Shown: positions 10,228 through 20,740 of the stretch, one piece after another
How positions within the stretch are numbered: the stretch's first letter is position 1
How the letters are laid out: each line of letters begins with the position of its first letter
Source: Gadus chalcogrammus
Lineage: Eukaryota > Chordata > Actinopteri > Gadiformes > Gadidae
Length of the DNA: 64,000 nt
Assembly (NCBI RefSeq): GCF_026213295.1
Contig: NC_079426.1
Location: 21,564,639-21,628,638 of the forward strand
Direction of reading: 5' to 3'
The notes under the pieces: model-generated
Seen by the model: the letters and a program-made list of their open reading frames with translations, nothing else
Told to the model about the DNA's origin: nothing
Database searches by the model: none
Translations under genes and position numbers: made by a program

Positions 10228-10400
10228 AACATTAAAAGTGCTCGCTATGATCAACATTGAAACAACGTTGAATTTCCAATCAATTCTGACAATGAATCAA
10301 CCTTGATTCAATTATGATATGATCAATATTGAAAGAATGTAGAACTGAATCAACATTGATTCAACTATATATATGCATTGCATCATACATTGAAACAAGG
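10100..10400. repeat. AACATTGATTC-type repeat with (TA)n tract
   Basis: Degenerate repeats of CAACATTGA and TTGATTCAA occur throughout, with (TA)n at about 10181-10225. It resembles a common short non-coding fish repeat. No coding capacity. Confidence 0.5.
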
Positions 10401-11031
10401 TTATTATTAAAGGGCCATTTCAACACTTTTCAACCTTGCTTTGTGTGTTTTTAATATGCGTCATTAAAACCACATTAGATTGGCTATTTCCAATATTTTT
10501 AAGAAACCAAGGTTGAGAACAGCTGCTTTACTGAATACTCTATGAAAAAAAAAAAAAAAAAAAACAGACCATTATTCAAAAAGTTATTTCATGAATATTC
10601 AGAAGCAATTATAAACAAACATCTTAAGGATTTATGAACATTAACCCTAATTAACCCTATAATTAAGAACATTACAATAACATTTGTCCTTATAACTCTT
10701 TGCCTTTTCTTGGTACACCGCCACTCCTCTCGGCTGCGTTACGCAGTCACTTCTGCAGTGCACCCCTGTACTGCAATTCAGTCAACTTGTGGTCAAATCG
10801 ACGAGCAGCCGCTGTAACAAAATGAAAAAGAAAATCTTCATATAGTAAAACAATGGCACAGTTTATGTCTACGCCATGTCTCGGAGGACGGGCACTGGTC
10901 ATTTTCAATGTCCATCAGCTTGAAATGATGTCACTGGTAGGCCGCTTTCAGAACTGTCCACAGGTACAGACCCCCTCTGAGATGCAGAGCGAGTAGGCAG
11001 AAGTGGTGCCATCCTATTGTGAGCATTAGAG
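10401..11031. other. Non-coding stretch, nothing recognised
   Basis: An A-run at about 10543-10564 is the only notable feature. The section 10700-10980 has balanced composition but no frame with a recognisable domain. The last 8 bp, CATTAGAG at 11024-11031, are a TSD of the next element. Confidence 0.45.
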
Positions 11032-11329
11032 CAGTGGTTCTCAACCTGTGGGTCGGGACCCCCACATGAATCTGGGGGCTGTCCCCAGATGACAGGGAAG
11101 TGACAATTACATTTTTAATGCCTCAGAAATAAATAAATAAATAATAAATAATACCATTAATGCAGCAAAAGTAATCAAATTATACTATAGAACTTGGTCA
11201 AACATTGGCCAAACTGTCATATATAGACAAATTCACTGAAAACAATCATCAATTCCTGTGGTGTCAATCAGGCCTATGTTCCACTAGCAAATAGATTTCT
11301 GGCGTACAATCTCCTCGGAAGAGTACCTC

Positions 11330-12250
11330 CAGTGTTGTGCCTGAATGCGTTCATTGAAGGATAGTTCATGAACTCGTTCATATTTTGGGCGAACGTGAAC
11401 TGAACGTACTGTATTAATGCCTGATGAACGTTACTGTGAACTCATTTATTCTGGTGTCTGTGAACGGCACGCTCACTCGGTTTAACTTCGTTCAATAGGG
11501 GGGTTATTTGTTTATCAACACGGCGGATGAGCGCACAGAACGCCGTTTTGTTTGACAGGTTATCTCTGTGTGGTTAATTTGCAGTTGCGTTGTTGTCAGT
11601 TTACTGTTACATTAAACTGTAATCAGAAAACGCGGTTACATGCTATAGACCCTATAGTATCTGTCGTATAAAGGCTGGGACGAATTTCTAATTATAAATA
11701 TGTACAATCCATAGCGTTAGTTCTCTGGCTCATAGCTCAGCGGACTAGAATACCTCCTAGAATCATTGCTTGTTGGCCGGAAACGGAAAGGGGGGCTGTT
11801 TACGTTTGGTTGTAGTCTTTTCGCTCGTTTCTCTGTCTCAAAAGTAGGGCTAGAACCGAGCGAAAAGACTACAACCAAACGTTAACACCCCTCCTTTCCG
11901 TTTCCGGCCAACGAGCAATGAGTCTTCCAACAGAAATCAATGGGATTTACAAAATGCTAAAATGTGCAATAAAACACGATAGAAACTGTATTTCGCTATG
12001 ATACTTGATTCAACCACTCTATTTCATCCTAGACAAACCACAAAGGGGGCTCAATGTTCAAAATACCGGAAAAAATGTACAGCTCACAGCAACATATTGA
12101 AAAAAAGAACTATGAACTACTTCATTTTTTGGAACTGTGAACTTAGTTCAAAATTTTGAATTATGAACGTTTAACTGAACTAGTTCATTTTAAAATTTGT
12201 GAACTGTACTTTGAACTAGTTCACGTAGAAAGTGAACTTTCCCAACAGTG
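11330..12250. mobile_element. Nested hAT element with TSD AGTACCTC
   Basis: Ends CAGTGTTG and CAACAGTG are inverted repeats, and AGTACCTC is present at 11322-11329 and 12251-12258. Near the ends are many GAACTAGTTCA-like and TTCATGAACTCGTTCA-like words. No transposase. It sits inside the hAT at 11032-12562 and contains the hairpin at 11764-11920. Confidence 0.85.
11764..11920. repeat. Near-perfect hairpin (about 64-bp arms)
   Basis: The left arm 11764-11827 (CATTGCTTGTTGGCCGG onward) pairs with the right arm 11857-11920 (ending CCGGCCAACGAGCAATG), leaving a 29-bp loop. It is a MITE-like foldback inside the nested hAT, the third level of nesting here. Confidence 0.85.
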
Positions 12251-12580
12251 AGTACCTCTTCAGATAGACGTCTATAGAGGTGAAAGAGACAGTCCACCGG
12301 AAGTCTTATATTTGCAAGATGTACAATGACAATAAAAGCTTAATCTATTCTATATTTGCTAGCGGAACACAGGCCTGATTGACACCGCAGGAATGATTGC
12401 ACAGAGCGCTGAGCACCGTGGATTCATCTATAAGAGGCAAAAATGTATTTTTTTCCGATCTACAAGCTCCCAGCACCTGCACATTTTCACAATATTTATC
12501 TGTGTAACTGAGTCAAACTAAATGCAGGGGGGGGCATGGCCTGGAATGGTTGAGAACAACTGCATTAGAGGACCACTTTA

Positions 12581-12684
12581 TCTGCCATAATTAAAAATAA
12601 ATAAATAAAATGTATGTATTTATTTATGGCATGTATTTAGGTATTGAGTGATTTATTTATTCATTTATTTTTAATTATGGCAGA
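12581..12684. repeat. Short AT-rich palindromic MITE
   Basis: TCTGCCATAATTAAAAATAA at the left is mirrored by TTATTTTTAATTATGGCAGA at the right end; 104 bp in all. No TSD resolved. Confidence 0.75.
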
Positions 12685-13122
12685 GTTGTTCCTCATCAGG
12701 CTCACTCCATGGTGAGGAAAATGCATCCATTCTCATTAACTTCAGAAGTTTTAAATACTTATGAAGGATTTTCAGACTCACCAAATATGCAGTACTGCAT
12801 TAACGCGTGTCCGTGTCCTTGAAGGCCCTCTTCGTTCCCTTTCCCGCCAAGTTGAAAATGCATGCTACACGGTTTGCCATGGTAGTGGATAGCATTTGCC
12901 GATAATATTTTCGGCTTTGACTCTGACTAATGCCATGCGGGTAATCTTAACAGATTAGAGAGAAAATAGTTAGTTTGCTAGAGTGTACAATGTGCCATGT
13001 CAAATGGACAGCATATTGCATTTAAAGGGACAGTTCCGATTTTTTCACATGAGGTTGTATTACATCCTCACCATCAGTGTTGGGCATCAGCAGTGACTTT
13101 TCCCCCACTGTGTCCCGTGAGC
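12685..13122. other. Non-coding stretch, nothing recognised
   Basis: Ordinary non-coding sequence without a supported gene or named repeat. Confidence 0.45.
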
Positions 13123-13469
13123 GGAGCTCTGGCCCGGTTTCGGTGTTGCAGGAATTAGTTCCTGCTAGTTGCTGGGGTCACGTTTTGCTTCAGCTGAAGG
13201 AGGCGGAAGGAGACCACTGCGATGCGAGAGAAGTGTCGTAGCGGCCTCCTTTCGCCTGCTTCAGCTGATTAAAAGGTACGCGTAGTGATACGAAGGGAGG
13301 GAAAATGGTGCCAGATGAGGTCAGACTTTTTACGGCCAACAATTCGTGATGCAAATGTATTACTCTGTGGAACGCAAATTATTTTTTGAAGCAAACCGCT
13401 TCATCTCCGTGATGAAGCGGCAACTAGCCGGAACTACTTTCTGCAGCCCCAAAACCGGGCCAGAACTCT
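13123..13469. repeat. Inverted-repeat element
   Basis: AGCTCTGGCCCGGTTT with the following GGAATTAGTTCCTGCTAGTTGC at 13123-13172 is imperfectly inverted at 13421-13469 (CAACTAGCCGGAACTA to AAAACCGGGCCAGA). A MITE-like structure of about 350 bp. Confidence 0.55.
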
Positions 13470-13740
13470 ATCCCTTTAATGCCTCCACACCTACAATTCC
13501 TGACGACAAATGTAAGAAAATTCCTTAGCCTAAAAATGGTTCACCATCTTTCAACGGACTGTTTCTTTCAACGGACTGTAGGAATTGAAGACCAAAAAAC
13601 GGGCGGAAGAAGAATAAGAATAAGAAAAAAAAAGCTGAGTGTGAATGCAACAGCATTTAGACTAATAATAAAGATTTCAATATCTAGAGTGCGAATGCTA
13701 CAGCATTCACACTAACTAGAAAATGCATTTCCTGCCGAAA
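13470..13740. other. Non-coding stretch, nothing recognised
   Basis: Contains a short GAATGC(A/T)ACAGCATT palindromic word used twice (about 13642 and 13696). No gene. Confidence 0.4.
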
Positions 13741-14050
13741 ATGCAGTGAGTGCTGTAGTACAAAGTGAGGTTGAAAATATTTTTTAATAAACCCACATTC
13801 ATTAAGACATAAAGAAACATTAAATGGCTTATATCAAGTGAAGGGATTTGAACAAAAGTTCAAAAGTCTAAATGGAGTAACCAATGTATTCACGCACACC
13901 ATTTAAGAAAAAGTGAATGGTTGGAAACAAATTAAGTTACCGCTGAAAGAAAAGCGCAAAGCATTGCTAAAAATGGCGAAATGTAAAATGAATTGAACTG
14001 AAGAATCTGAAACGTCAAATATATTGCCCTGCACTGTGCTGGGCAATAAA
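13741..14050. repeat. Dispersed repeat split by the BEL element (left part)
   Basis: Corresponds to 9670-9950. The continuation of the same repeat lies at 27623-27725 on the other side of the BEL element. The TSD could not be identified: flanks are AATAAA on the left and AAACAG on the right. Confidence 0.7.
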
Positions 14051-14486
14051 TGAAGACGTGAGTCGTAGTAAGCTTTAGTTGCTCTTTACTGTGGCCCTAT
14101 TTCTCATTGTACAAGGTCAGAGTGAAAACTGTAACAAGACAAATACGAAAATTAACATTTAGCTCTGTAACAGGTGCTTTCCACATGTAAATAAAACGTT
14201 TTTAGCCACAAATATATCACATGCATTTTTCATGTAAATAGTACTTTCTTACATTAACTTATGAATGTTATTATGATATTATCAACTTACGACGTTGCCT
14301 CTGTGACGTTTACAGTGATACAATCATGTGGTTGAACACAGAAATGTAGCTATGCAAATTCGGTTAGCCTCCTCAGACTACTAAACCAAAACAAACCTAT
14401 GACCCGGGAACATTAGGGTGAAAACTGCCCTTCAAAATAAGAGCTCTTTCAAAACAAAAGTCCATTCAGATTTATGCTTGAAAGGC
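14051..14486 (-). mobile_element. BEL/Pao 3' LTR
   Basis: Direct repeat of the LTR at 26691-27622. On the element strand it reads TGCCTTTCA to TCTTCA, giving the usual TG...CA ends. The adjoining sequence at 14487-14500, read on the minus strand, is GGGGAGTGGG, a good polypurine tract for plus-strand priming. The two LTRs show several substitutions and an indel, so the insertion is not very recent. Confidence 0.85.
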
Positions 14487-14555
14487 AACCCACTCCCCGT
14501 CTGACCTCTGTGAGGTCATTAATTGACCCCGATGGACTACATGAGTCTCTGAACA

Positions 14556-15065
14556 TCAGTCTTTAGTAAGAAGTAAGACAACTTCTGAGACTGGTCTGAA
14601 AAAAGTTTTTGAACGTCCCTGATTTGTGGTCCTCAATTCCACCTTCCTCACCCCTCCGTCTTCTTCAGGGAAGGCCTTTGTGATGGTAGCCATGGGCCAG
14701 TTGTTGCGGGAAGCTTGACTGTCTTTGAGAAGGACGTCGTCTCCTATTTGCAGGTTTTGGTAAGATTTGGTCCATTTCTTGCGGCACTGCAAGGTTGGCA
14801 AGTACTCTCGACTCCAAAATCTGTTGGCAAGAGCCTGTACTTGTCTCCACTGTTTGGTGAAGAGTTCTTTATCTGTAAAGTCTCCTGGTGGAGGTGGGAC
14901 TCCAGTTTTTTGAGTTAGGAGCATTGATGGCGACAGAATGAATGGATCGTCAGGATCATTAGAAACTTGGATTAGTTGCCTTGCATTTACAATAGCTGTC
15001 ACTTCTGCCATTAGTGTAAACAAAAGGCGATTGTGGGTAAGGCGATTGTGCTGTTCAAGAAGCAT
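14556..15065 (-). pseudogene. BEL/Pao integrase C-terminal domain (DUF5641-like)
   Basis: A 169-residue frame read from the minus strand. It includes FTLMAEVTAIVNARQL, which follows the integrase core, and SPSMLLTQK, WRQVQALANRFWSREYL, and IGDDVLLKD, which are the usual landmarks of the C-terminal region of BEL/Pao polyproteins. It ends about 70 bp before the 3' LTR, separated by the polypurine tract. Together with the upstream integrase core frame it would form one polyprotein; the two are separated by a stop or frameshift between 15066 and 15081. The segment binds or positions DNA during integration in relatives; activity here is unlikely. Confidence 0.8.
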
Positions 15066-15080
15066 TGAGTCCAGGATTCT

Positions 15081-15572
15081 TCAGGCCACCCCAATCAGAC
15101 GTTCCCAAGAACCGCCCATGTGTGAGGCGTGTGGGGGGTTGAATTCCCATGAGCACCCTTGTTGGTTAAAGTACCTCTGCACCGTGGCGTCTGGTTGGTT
15201 TTGGCTCATTCCAAGTTCCTTACATGCTCCTATGAAATGTGTGCCACAGTCGGATATTAGGTGTTTGGCAGGTCCTCTTATGGCAAAGAAACGCCTCAAA
15301 GCGTTAATACAGCTTGAAGTGTCCATTGACTCAATGACCTCAATGTGGACGGCTCTGGAGCTCATACAGCAGAACATCATAGCCCACCGTTTGCTCTCAG
15401 CTTGTCCTCCTCTTGTTCGTCTGGCAGTAATACACCAGGGTCCAAAAATATCCAATCCCAAATATGTAAATGGATGCGTTGCTCTTGCATTTTGCCTCTG
15501 AGTTTGCGACAAGTTATACATTTGTGCAAGACTTGAATAGAATTGATGAGCCTCTTCCTCCCCAAACGCCAT
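15081..15572 (-). pseudogene. BEL/Pao integrase catalytic core
   Basis: This 163-residue frame carries the retroviral-type integrase core that joins element DNA to the chromosome. Visible motifs are LGLDIFGPW (first Asp), LISDCGTHFIGA (second Asp) and NPPHASHMGGSWERLIG (catalytic Glu region), in the expected order. The frame overlaps the upstream 15377-16213 frame in another phase, which shows a frameshift between the zinc-binding part and the core around 15390-15570. All three acidic residues appear present, but the protein could not be made as one chain. It continues in spirit into the C-terminal domain at 14556-15065. Confidence 0.85.
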
Positions 15573-16213
15573 AGACCTGCTGCTCTGACTGTTCCTTCTG
15601 CCAGGTGACGGCCATGGTGTTCGACTTGGGCGTGATGGTGTCTGACAAGAAACAAGGCGATGTGGTTATCCTTTGGGAGGATTATGGGGTTCTTCTCTCC
15701 AGCGCCCTGGTTAGCGTTCTTTAGTCGTCCTCCAACACAAATGAGATTGTTCTCCAAGGTTGGACTGAGGCGACGAAGTCTGAGGTTTATCGGGACTGGT
15801 TTATTCGTGATCAAAGCCTCAGATTCTTTTGAAAATGCTCTCCTCCGAACAGCTGCAATAATGACTTCCTTTGCTAGGGATAGTTCATCTGGGGTTCGAG
15901 ACAGATCACACCTGTGCCACCCTTTACAATTGTCCATGTCTTTAGCCTCTCCGCTTAAGTCCACATCCTTCGCAACTGCAGCACAGTCTTCAGATGAACA
16001 GGCTTCCAGGACTGTCTGGTTGTTGGAGGCAAAGTTGTGGAGCCTGAAGTTTGACTCAGCCAGTGACATCTGTGTTCTGCTCAACAAGCTGATGGCTTGT
16101 GTGGAGTTGACTGTGTCGGACCCATGGTCTCGTGCACCCTCTCTAATTGCTCTCCTGAGTCCGTAGATGGCTACAGCTGGGGACGGACAGTTGCCGAAAA
16201 CATGAACTTTCAT
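15377..16213 (-). pseudogene. BEL/Pao RT remnant joined to integrase zinc-binding domain
   Basis: A single 278-residue open frame. It starts with MKVHVFGNCPSPAVA and IYGLRRAIREG, from the RT palm, and continues through SLAESNFRLHNFASNN. By about residue 95 (SGEAKDMDNCKGWHRC) it jumps to sequence typical of the linker before integrase, and then shows the H-H-C-C zinc-binding region (VRHHHAQVEHHGRH and CITCRKLRGKM). The YVDD polymerase motif expected after GSDTV is absent, as are the remaining RT and all RNase H. In relatives these regions occupy several hundred residues. The joins keep one frame open. The last part, after KMQEQR, is out of phase with the true integrase core. Confidence 0.8.
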
Positions 16214-16228
16214 TCTGTAGTCTATAAT

Positions 16229-16708
16229 TTATTTTGTCACGTCATTGTCCCGGTACCACAGGAATCTCAGATAATTTCTGTGGTCCTCTCGCACTAAAAA
16301 GCAGTGAAACATTTGCTGTATGTCTGCCAAGATGGCAACCTTTTCCTTACGGAACCACATCAGAAATCTGAGGAGGGAATTGTTGAGGTCGGGGCCTGTA
16401 AGCAATACATCATTGAGTGAAACACCTAAGTGTTTGGCAATAGAGTCAAACACCACCCTGATTTGGGCTGGTTTTTGAGGGTGGTACACTCCAAAGGTTG
16501 GCAGGTACCAGCATTTTTCGTCCTCTTCTAGTACTGGAGCGACCTCTGCATGGTCGTTCTCCAATATTTTCCCCATGAAAGCAACGTATTGCTGTTGCAT
16601 CTCTGGCTTCTTTTTCAAGCTTTGTTGGAGTGATGAAAAGCGTCTGACTGCTTGTTCTCGATTGTTAGACAAGCGTTGTCTGGGATGCTTGAATGGGAGT
16701 GGAGCCAA
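16229..16708 (-). pseudogene. BEL/Pao reverse transcriptase N-terminal part
   Basis: A 159-residue frame with the fingers and early palm of RT: WYLPTFGVYHPQKPAQIRVV, FDSIAKHLGVSLNDVLLTG and the motif A region ILADIQQMF, whose Asp coordinates catalytic metal. It ends at a TAA (16229-16231); the next frame resumes in the same phase 15 nucleotides later, so a single nonsense codon separates them. The normal function is copying element RNA into DNA. Because motif C is missing downstream, the enzyme cannot have been functional in this copy. Confidence 0.82.
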
Positions 16709-17621
16709 CTAGCTGTTTGATTCATTTCTGTAGACCTCTTTGTCTATTAGTTTCAAGAAGATGCTAGCTTGTTGTCATGTTCGGTGCGACTGAAAACTGT
16801 TTGGCCCAATGTTTCTTCCACGGACTTGCTAGTCTCTGAAATCCTGTCTCTCATCTCTTTCCCTTAGTGAACCTTTTCTTTGATGTGCAAGAAGTTTGTG
16901 CAGGGTTCGAGTAGGGAGGGCCGGCCGTTGTCAAGCACGGTTGTCTTAAAGGTGTTGACTGTTGGTATATGCGCTTTCCCCAAGCAGACTTCTTCAACCA
17001 GCACCCATCCTAGGTCCAAGCGTTGGGCAAAGGGGGTATTGTGGGGGCCATTGACTTGTTCCCTAATTTTGTGAACTCTTATTATGTCTCTAGCAGAGGA
17101 TCTCAGCAGTTGGGTTGACCTCTGGGATGTGCTCTGCTACCTTGACAAGATGTGGATGATGATGAGCTGCATTTGGGGTTGGGATTTCAGAGCGGTTGTC
17201 AAGTATGTCGTTGCACTCGATGAGTGGTGGGAGAGGGATCGAGGCCTTTCCGTCGAGTGACTCGACCACAAAGTCTTCAGCCCTGCGCCCAGATGTTTCC
17301 ACTACACCAGAGCATGTGCACTCAATGTTAAACAGCTTAAAAAGGCTGGACCTTGCTAGCGACCGGTTGCTTTGGTCATCTAGGATGACGTAGGCCTTGA
17401 TAGCTTTGTCTGGTTGACCTTTAGGATTTAGCTTCACAAGACAAATCTTGTGAAAAAACCAACGTTTCCTGTGCCACAGACCTCTGTGCAGTTTGAGTTA
17501 ACAACAGCTTTAATGGTGCTGCTCTCTTCCTCCTCCCCACTGTTGTGTGGTGGAGTTGAAGGGGCCTTGACTTGAGCTGCAGGTCCAGGGTGCATGGCAG
17601 AGTCGTGATAGGTGCTATCAC
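16709..17621 (-). pseudogene. BEL/Pao aspartic protease region
   Basis: Minus-strand translation shows AYVILDDQSNRSLARSSLF at 17380-17330, which matches the active-site region of DUF1758-type BEL proteases, where the Asp precedes a Ser or Thr-containing loop. Further along, FAQRLDLGWVLVEEVCLGKA (about 17040-16970) is the expected C-terminal protease landmark. It processes the polyprotein in active elements. Upstream the frame links to Gag through STYHDSAMHPGPAAQ, directly bordering the hAT insertion at 17622. Several stops and phase changes are seen, for example near 16866 (TAG-like stop) and 17434. Confidence 0.72.
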
Positions 17622-17986
17622 TAGGGATGGGAATTGATAAGAATTTCACGATTCCGATTCCGATTCTGCTTATCGATCCGATTCCTTATCGATTCTCATT
17701 GGGTGAGAAAATAAGTACAAATTTGTTTGTTTGTATTAAATCTCATTAATATCTGATCAGAAGTGCGTCTATAATTAGGAAGGCTGCGACGTTCTAAAGC
17801 TGGGCTGTTCACACTGGCTGCAAGGGGCTGCGACGCTAGGTGGTTTCCCTAGCAACTGTGAACGCTCTGGCACAGCTGAGAGCCGCAACAGCATAATTTG
17901 CGTAGGTTAGATTAGTTAGGTTTGCGATTAGTTAGGTTTGCAATTAGTTTTATTTTTATATTGCTTGAGAGTAGGCTAGAGTTACT

Positions 17987-19691
17987 GGCCCTCATTTATC
18001 AAACTAACGTAGAAATTAGCGCAAATCTGAACGCATGATTCATCTTACGATTGGACCCATGTGAGATTTACGAAACCTTCGTATCACACCAATCCCAGCG
18101 TACGAAGGATCTTGGTGTTGATAAATACGGCGGCTGAGATTGATCGTAATTAACGTAACACGCCCATATAAAAGCACGTCTTCAGATGTCTCGCCCCTAA
18201 CTTTTACGACATGGAGAAACGTCCAACGGTAAAATAGAGGAATTTTTCCGAGACCCAAATGGAGACGCTCGGGTCACTGGTGGATGCGAACCGTCTGGTT
18301 TTATTTGGTAGCCTATAGCTGGCATTAAAGGCCAGCAAAAGAATGCTATATGGAAGGAAATAACTGTTGCAGTGAATAGTGTTTCCAATGTTCGTCGGGC
18401 TACGGAAGAGGTTTGTTAATTAAATTAATTAAATAATAAATTAAATGTACAACTTCTGTTATCCAGCTTAAAACATTTCACATATATGTTATTGTTTGCA
18501 TTCCGTTAAAGTTATTTAATTCCGAATAAGGTGAAGAAAATTTGGTCCGACATGAAGCTCAGCACCAAAAAACGTGTTGCGGCTGTGAAGCCGGCCAAGC
18601 AAGAAACGGGAGGAGGCCGGTGCAGTGCGACTGCAGCGTAACTCACCGAGATGACTCTGACCATGTAGTGCGCTCTGATGTAGACGATGCCCAACGTTGC
18701 TATTTTGGAAAATAAAAGAATCGTGCGTGCCCCCAGGCCATCGGGCTACCATGTTCAGGATTGACATTCTGGCATCGCAAATAATCGAAACATTAACTGA
18801 ATGGTAGCTTTTGCGGTTGATGTACGCGTAATCATTAATAGATGGTTCATACGCACATGGGTACAATCAACCGCACCAATCACATTTGGAAACCTAGCAA
18901 TAGCATAAAAATCCAGTTTGATTCCAGTTTGCTGATCGTTATTATATGGGAATTTAATATAACGTTCGGAGAGGGACATTATAGCTGCCAAAACTGCTGG
19001 CATGGTTCGGCTAATACTTTTCTGGGAAATAGCAGACCTGTCCCCGATCTCCCGCTGCAAGATCCCGGTGGCCAAAAATCCCAAGGTAGAGCAAACCTGC
19101 ACAGGTATTGCGTTTGATCGCCTAGTTTCTCGCTTTAACTGTGGCTCCAAAGCATTGCATAGCTCCATCAGGAGATGCCTTGGGAGACGAAAACGACTCA
19201 AGAGCCATTCATCGCCCTCCTTCAAAAATTTGGCGCGGCCTCGAAAAACTCTCTCGTCTGTGCGTTGAGGTCCTTAACAGAGCCAGATCTCCCATCGCTG
19301 AGACACGACCACCTATTTGGCAAAGCTTCTGTTAATATAGACAGCTGAATAAACATTTCACCTGTCACATTCTAATTATTTTCATCATAGCAATACTGTT
19401 TTTAATTAGGCCTGACTTGATTGTAATTGTTTGAACGGCTGGGCTAATTCCAATTTATTTAGTAATTAATACAGATGTTGAACATGGGCTACTTGTGCTG
19501 CACTATTCATCATTGAAATACCCGTATGTTGCGCCAAAAAAACTTGCGTACACGAGCTCAGACCTGACGTGAGATTTCATAGCAGCCTGCGCTCACATTC
19601 AAATTGATAAATGCCAAGCTCAACGTTGAAATGAGCGTACGTCCATTTTACGCACGTTTTCTGTCGTACGCTCGTTTGATAAATGAGGGCC
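17987..19691 (-). mobile_element. PIF/Harbinger element with TSD ACT
   Basis: Ends GGCCCTCATTTATCAAAC and GTTTGATAAATGAGGGCC are inverted repeats, and ACT lies on both sides (17984-17986, 19692-19694), the 3-bp TSD size of Harbinger. Inside is a broken HARBI1-like transposase on the minus strand. No Myb/SANT partner is seen. It is nested in the hAT at 17622-20732. Confidence 0.9.
18516..19295 (-). pseudogene. Broken HARBI1-like Harbinger transposase
   Basis: Reads from about 19295 (MGDLALLRT) with a frameshift in a T run near 19235, then EGDEWLLSRFRLPRHLL, VCSTLGFLATG, SQKSISRTMPAVL and RFPNVIGAVDCTHV, which contains the first Asp of the DDE nuclease. A second frameshift near 18850 is followed by AYINRKSYHSVN and MVARWPGGTHDSFIFQNS. 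After NSNVG the match stops: the second Asp (GDSGY region) and the Glu are missing. Normal transposases in this family are about 350 residues. It is clearly inactive. Confidence 0.85.
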
Positions 19692-20109
19692 ACTGTGTTT
19701 TGTCATTCTCCGGATATCGGATATTTCAATCTGACATTTTTATGCTGGAGTGGACAGTACGGTACCGGGACGGAGTAAGGCCGTGACGTACAAGTTGTTC
19801 TGTGCTTTGATTGGCTGAAGAGAAATAGTTAAATCGCCGCGTTCTAAAACTGGACCTTGCGATTTGACATGTTCAATCTCTGGCGACTCCTTGCGACTCC
19901 TTGCAACTCCTTGCAACGACCCGTTCACACCGCCCCTGCGACGTTCAAAAACCGTCTCATTGCAAGCCGTTGCAAGGTGAATCTTTGGTCTGAACTGGGC
20001 TTAAGAGCTTGTGCCTTTTGGAATGCGAACAGTGCTCATTTGCATTCAACTTGTAACAAAATTCAACTGACATAAACAAAATATATTATTGATTAGACAA
20101 AGATTTATT

Positions 20110-20530
20110 AGATGGGCCTACCTAATAAACCGTTGGAACACACACGACCGGAAACCATAGCAACGCCGGTAAACAAACCCCGAAAAGACCAATCCCTATG
20201 AGAGCTCCAAACGCTACGACTATCCGGAGGCGCACAGAGCTGTTGGCAGTGATATTATATGTAAAATTATATACTATTATATACTATTATATATAGAGCT
20301 CCGGGAGTCGCAAACTGCAACTATCACTTTCTCCTCCGTGCTGCAGTTCACCCCGGACTGCACTGCACTGCACTGCACTGACTGAGTTTTAAGGTTGAAC
20401 GCTGATTGGCTGTTACGTTACACATGTCACTCAGTTGTCACGCTGTTGAACGCTGATTGGCTGTCATCACGATAAAAACTTGTCCCCAGTTTGTATGGGA
20501 TCTTGTCGCCCCATCGCGTTTGGTGTGAAC
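20110..20530 (-). repeat. Dispersed repeat, empty-site copy
   Basis: Inverted relative to 35053-37246, sharing AACGCTGATTGGCTGTTACG, GCAGTTCACCCCGGACTGCA and GTTTACCGGCGTTGCTATG-type text. This copy has continuous GAGCTCTCATAGGG (minus strand, about 20195-20208) where the other copy carries the L2 LINE. Contains a (CACTG)n run at 20356-20378. Confidence 0.75.
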
Positions 20531-20740
20531 GCACAATGCACTTCTTCCTCGGCGGCACCATGTTTGCTGCGTTCTGAACCAACACAAAGCAGCGTGTGTG
20601 TGACGTCATGACGCATTTGCCACGACCGGAACCGATAATCGGAATCGTTAAGCAGGCTTGCTAATGATGCCAAGGAATTGGTTGACTCGGCACCGGTTCT
20701 GAACATGAACCGGTTCTCGATTCCCATCCCTAGCTATCAC

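Larger units (their letters stand above)
11032..12562. mobile_element. hAT element with TSD CATTAGAG
   Basis: Ends CAGTGGTTCTCAACC and GGTTGAGAACAACTG are the classic terminal type of Charlie-like hAT elements. CATTAGAG flanks both sides (11024-11031 and 12563-12570). After removing the nested element at 11330-12250 about 610 bp remain, without a transposase, so it is non-autonomous. Confidence 0.88.
17622..20732. mobile_element. hAT element with TSD GCTATCAC, inserted in BEL
   Basis: GCTATCAC is present at 17614-17621 and 20733-20740. The ends TAGGGATGGGAATTGATAAG and CGATTCCCATCCCTA are inverted repeats of hAT type. The insertion separates the Gag and protease coding parts of BEL. The element itself lacks a transposase; it holds a complete Harbinger (17987-19691) and a repeat that is also found at 35053-37246. 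Confidence 0.9.

Noticed and set aside
14715..16297. Plus-strand open frames opposite the BEL polyprotein
   Set aside because: Shadows of the well-supported minus-strand integrase and RT frames.
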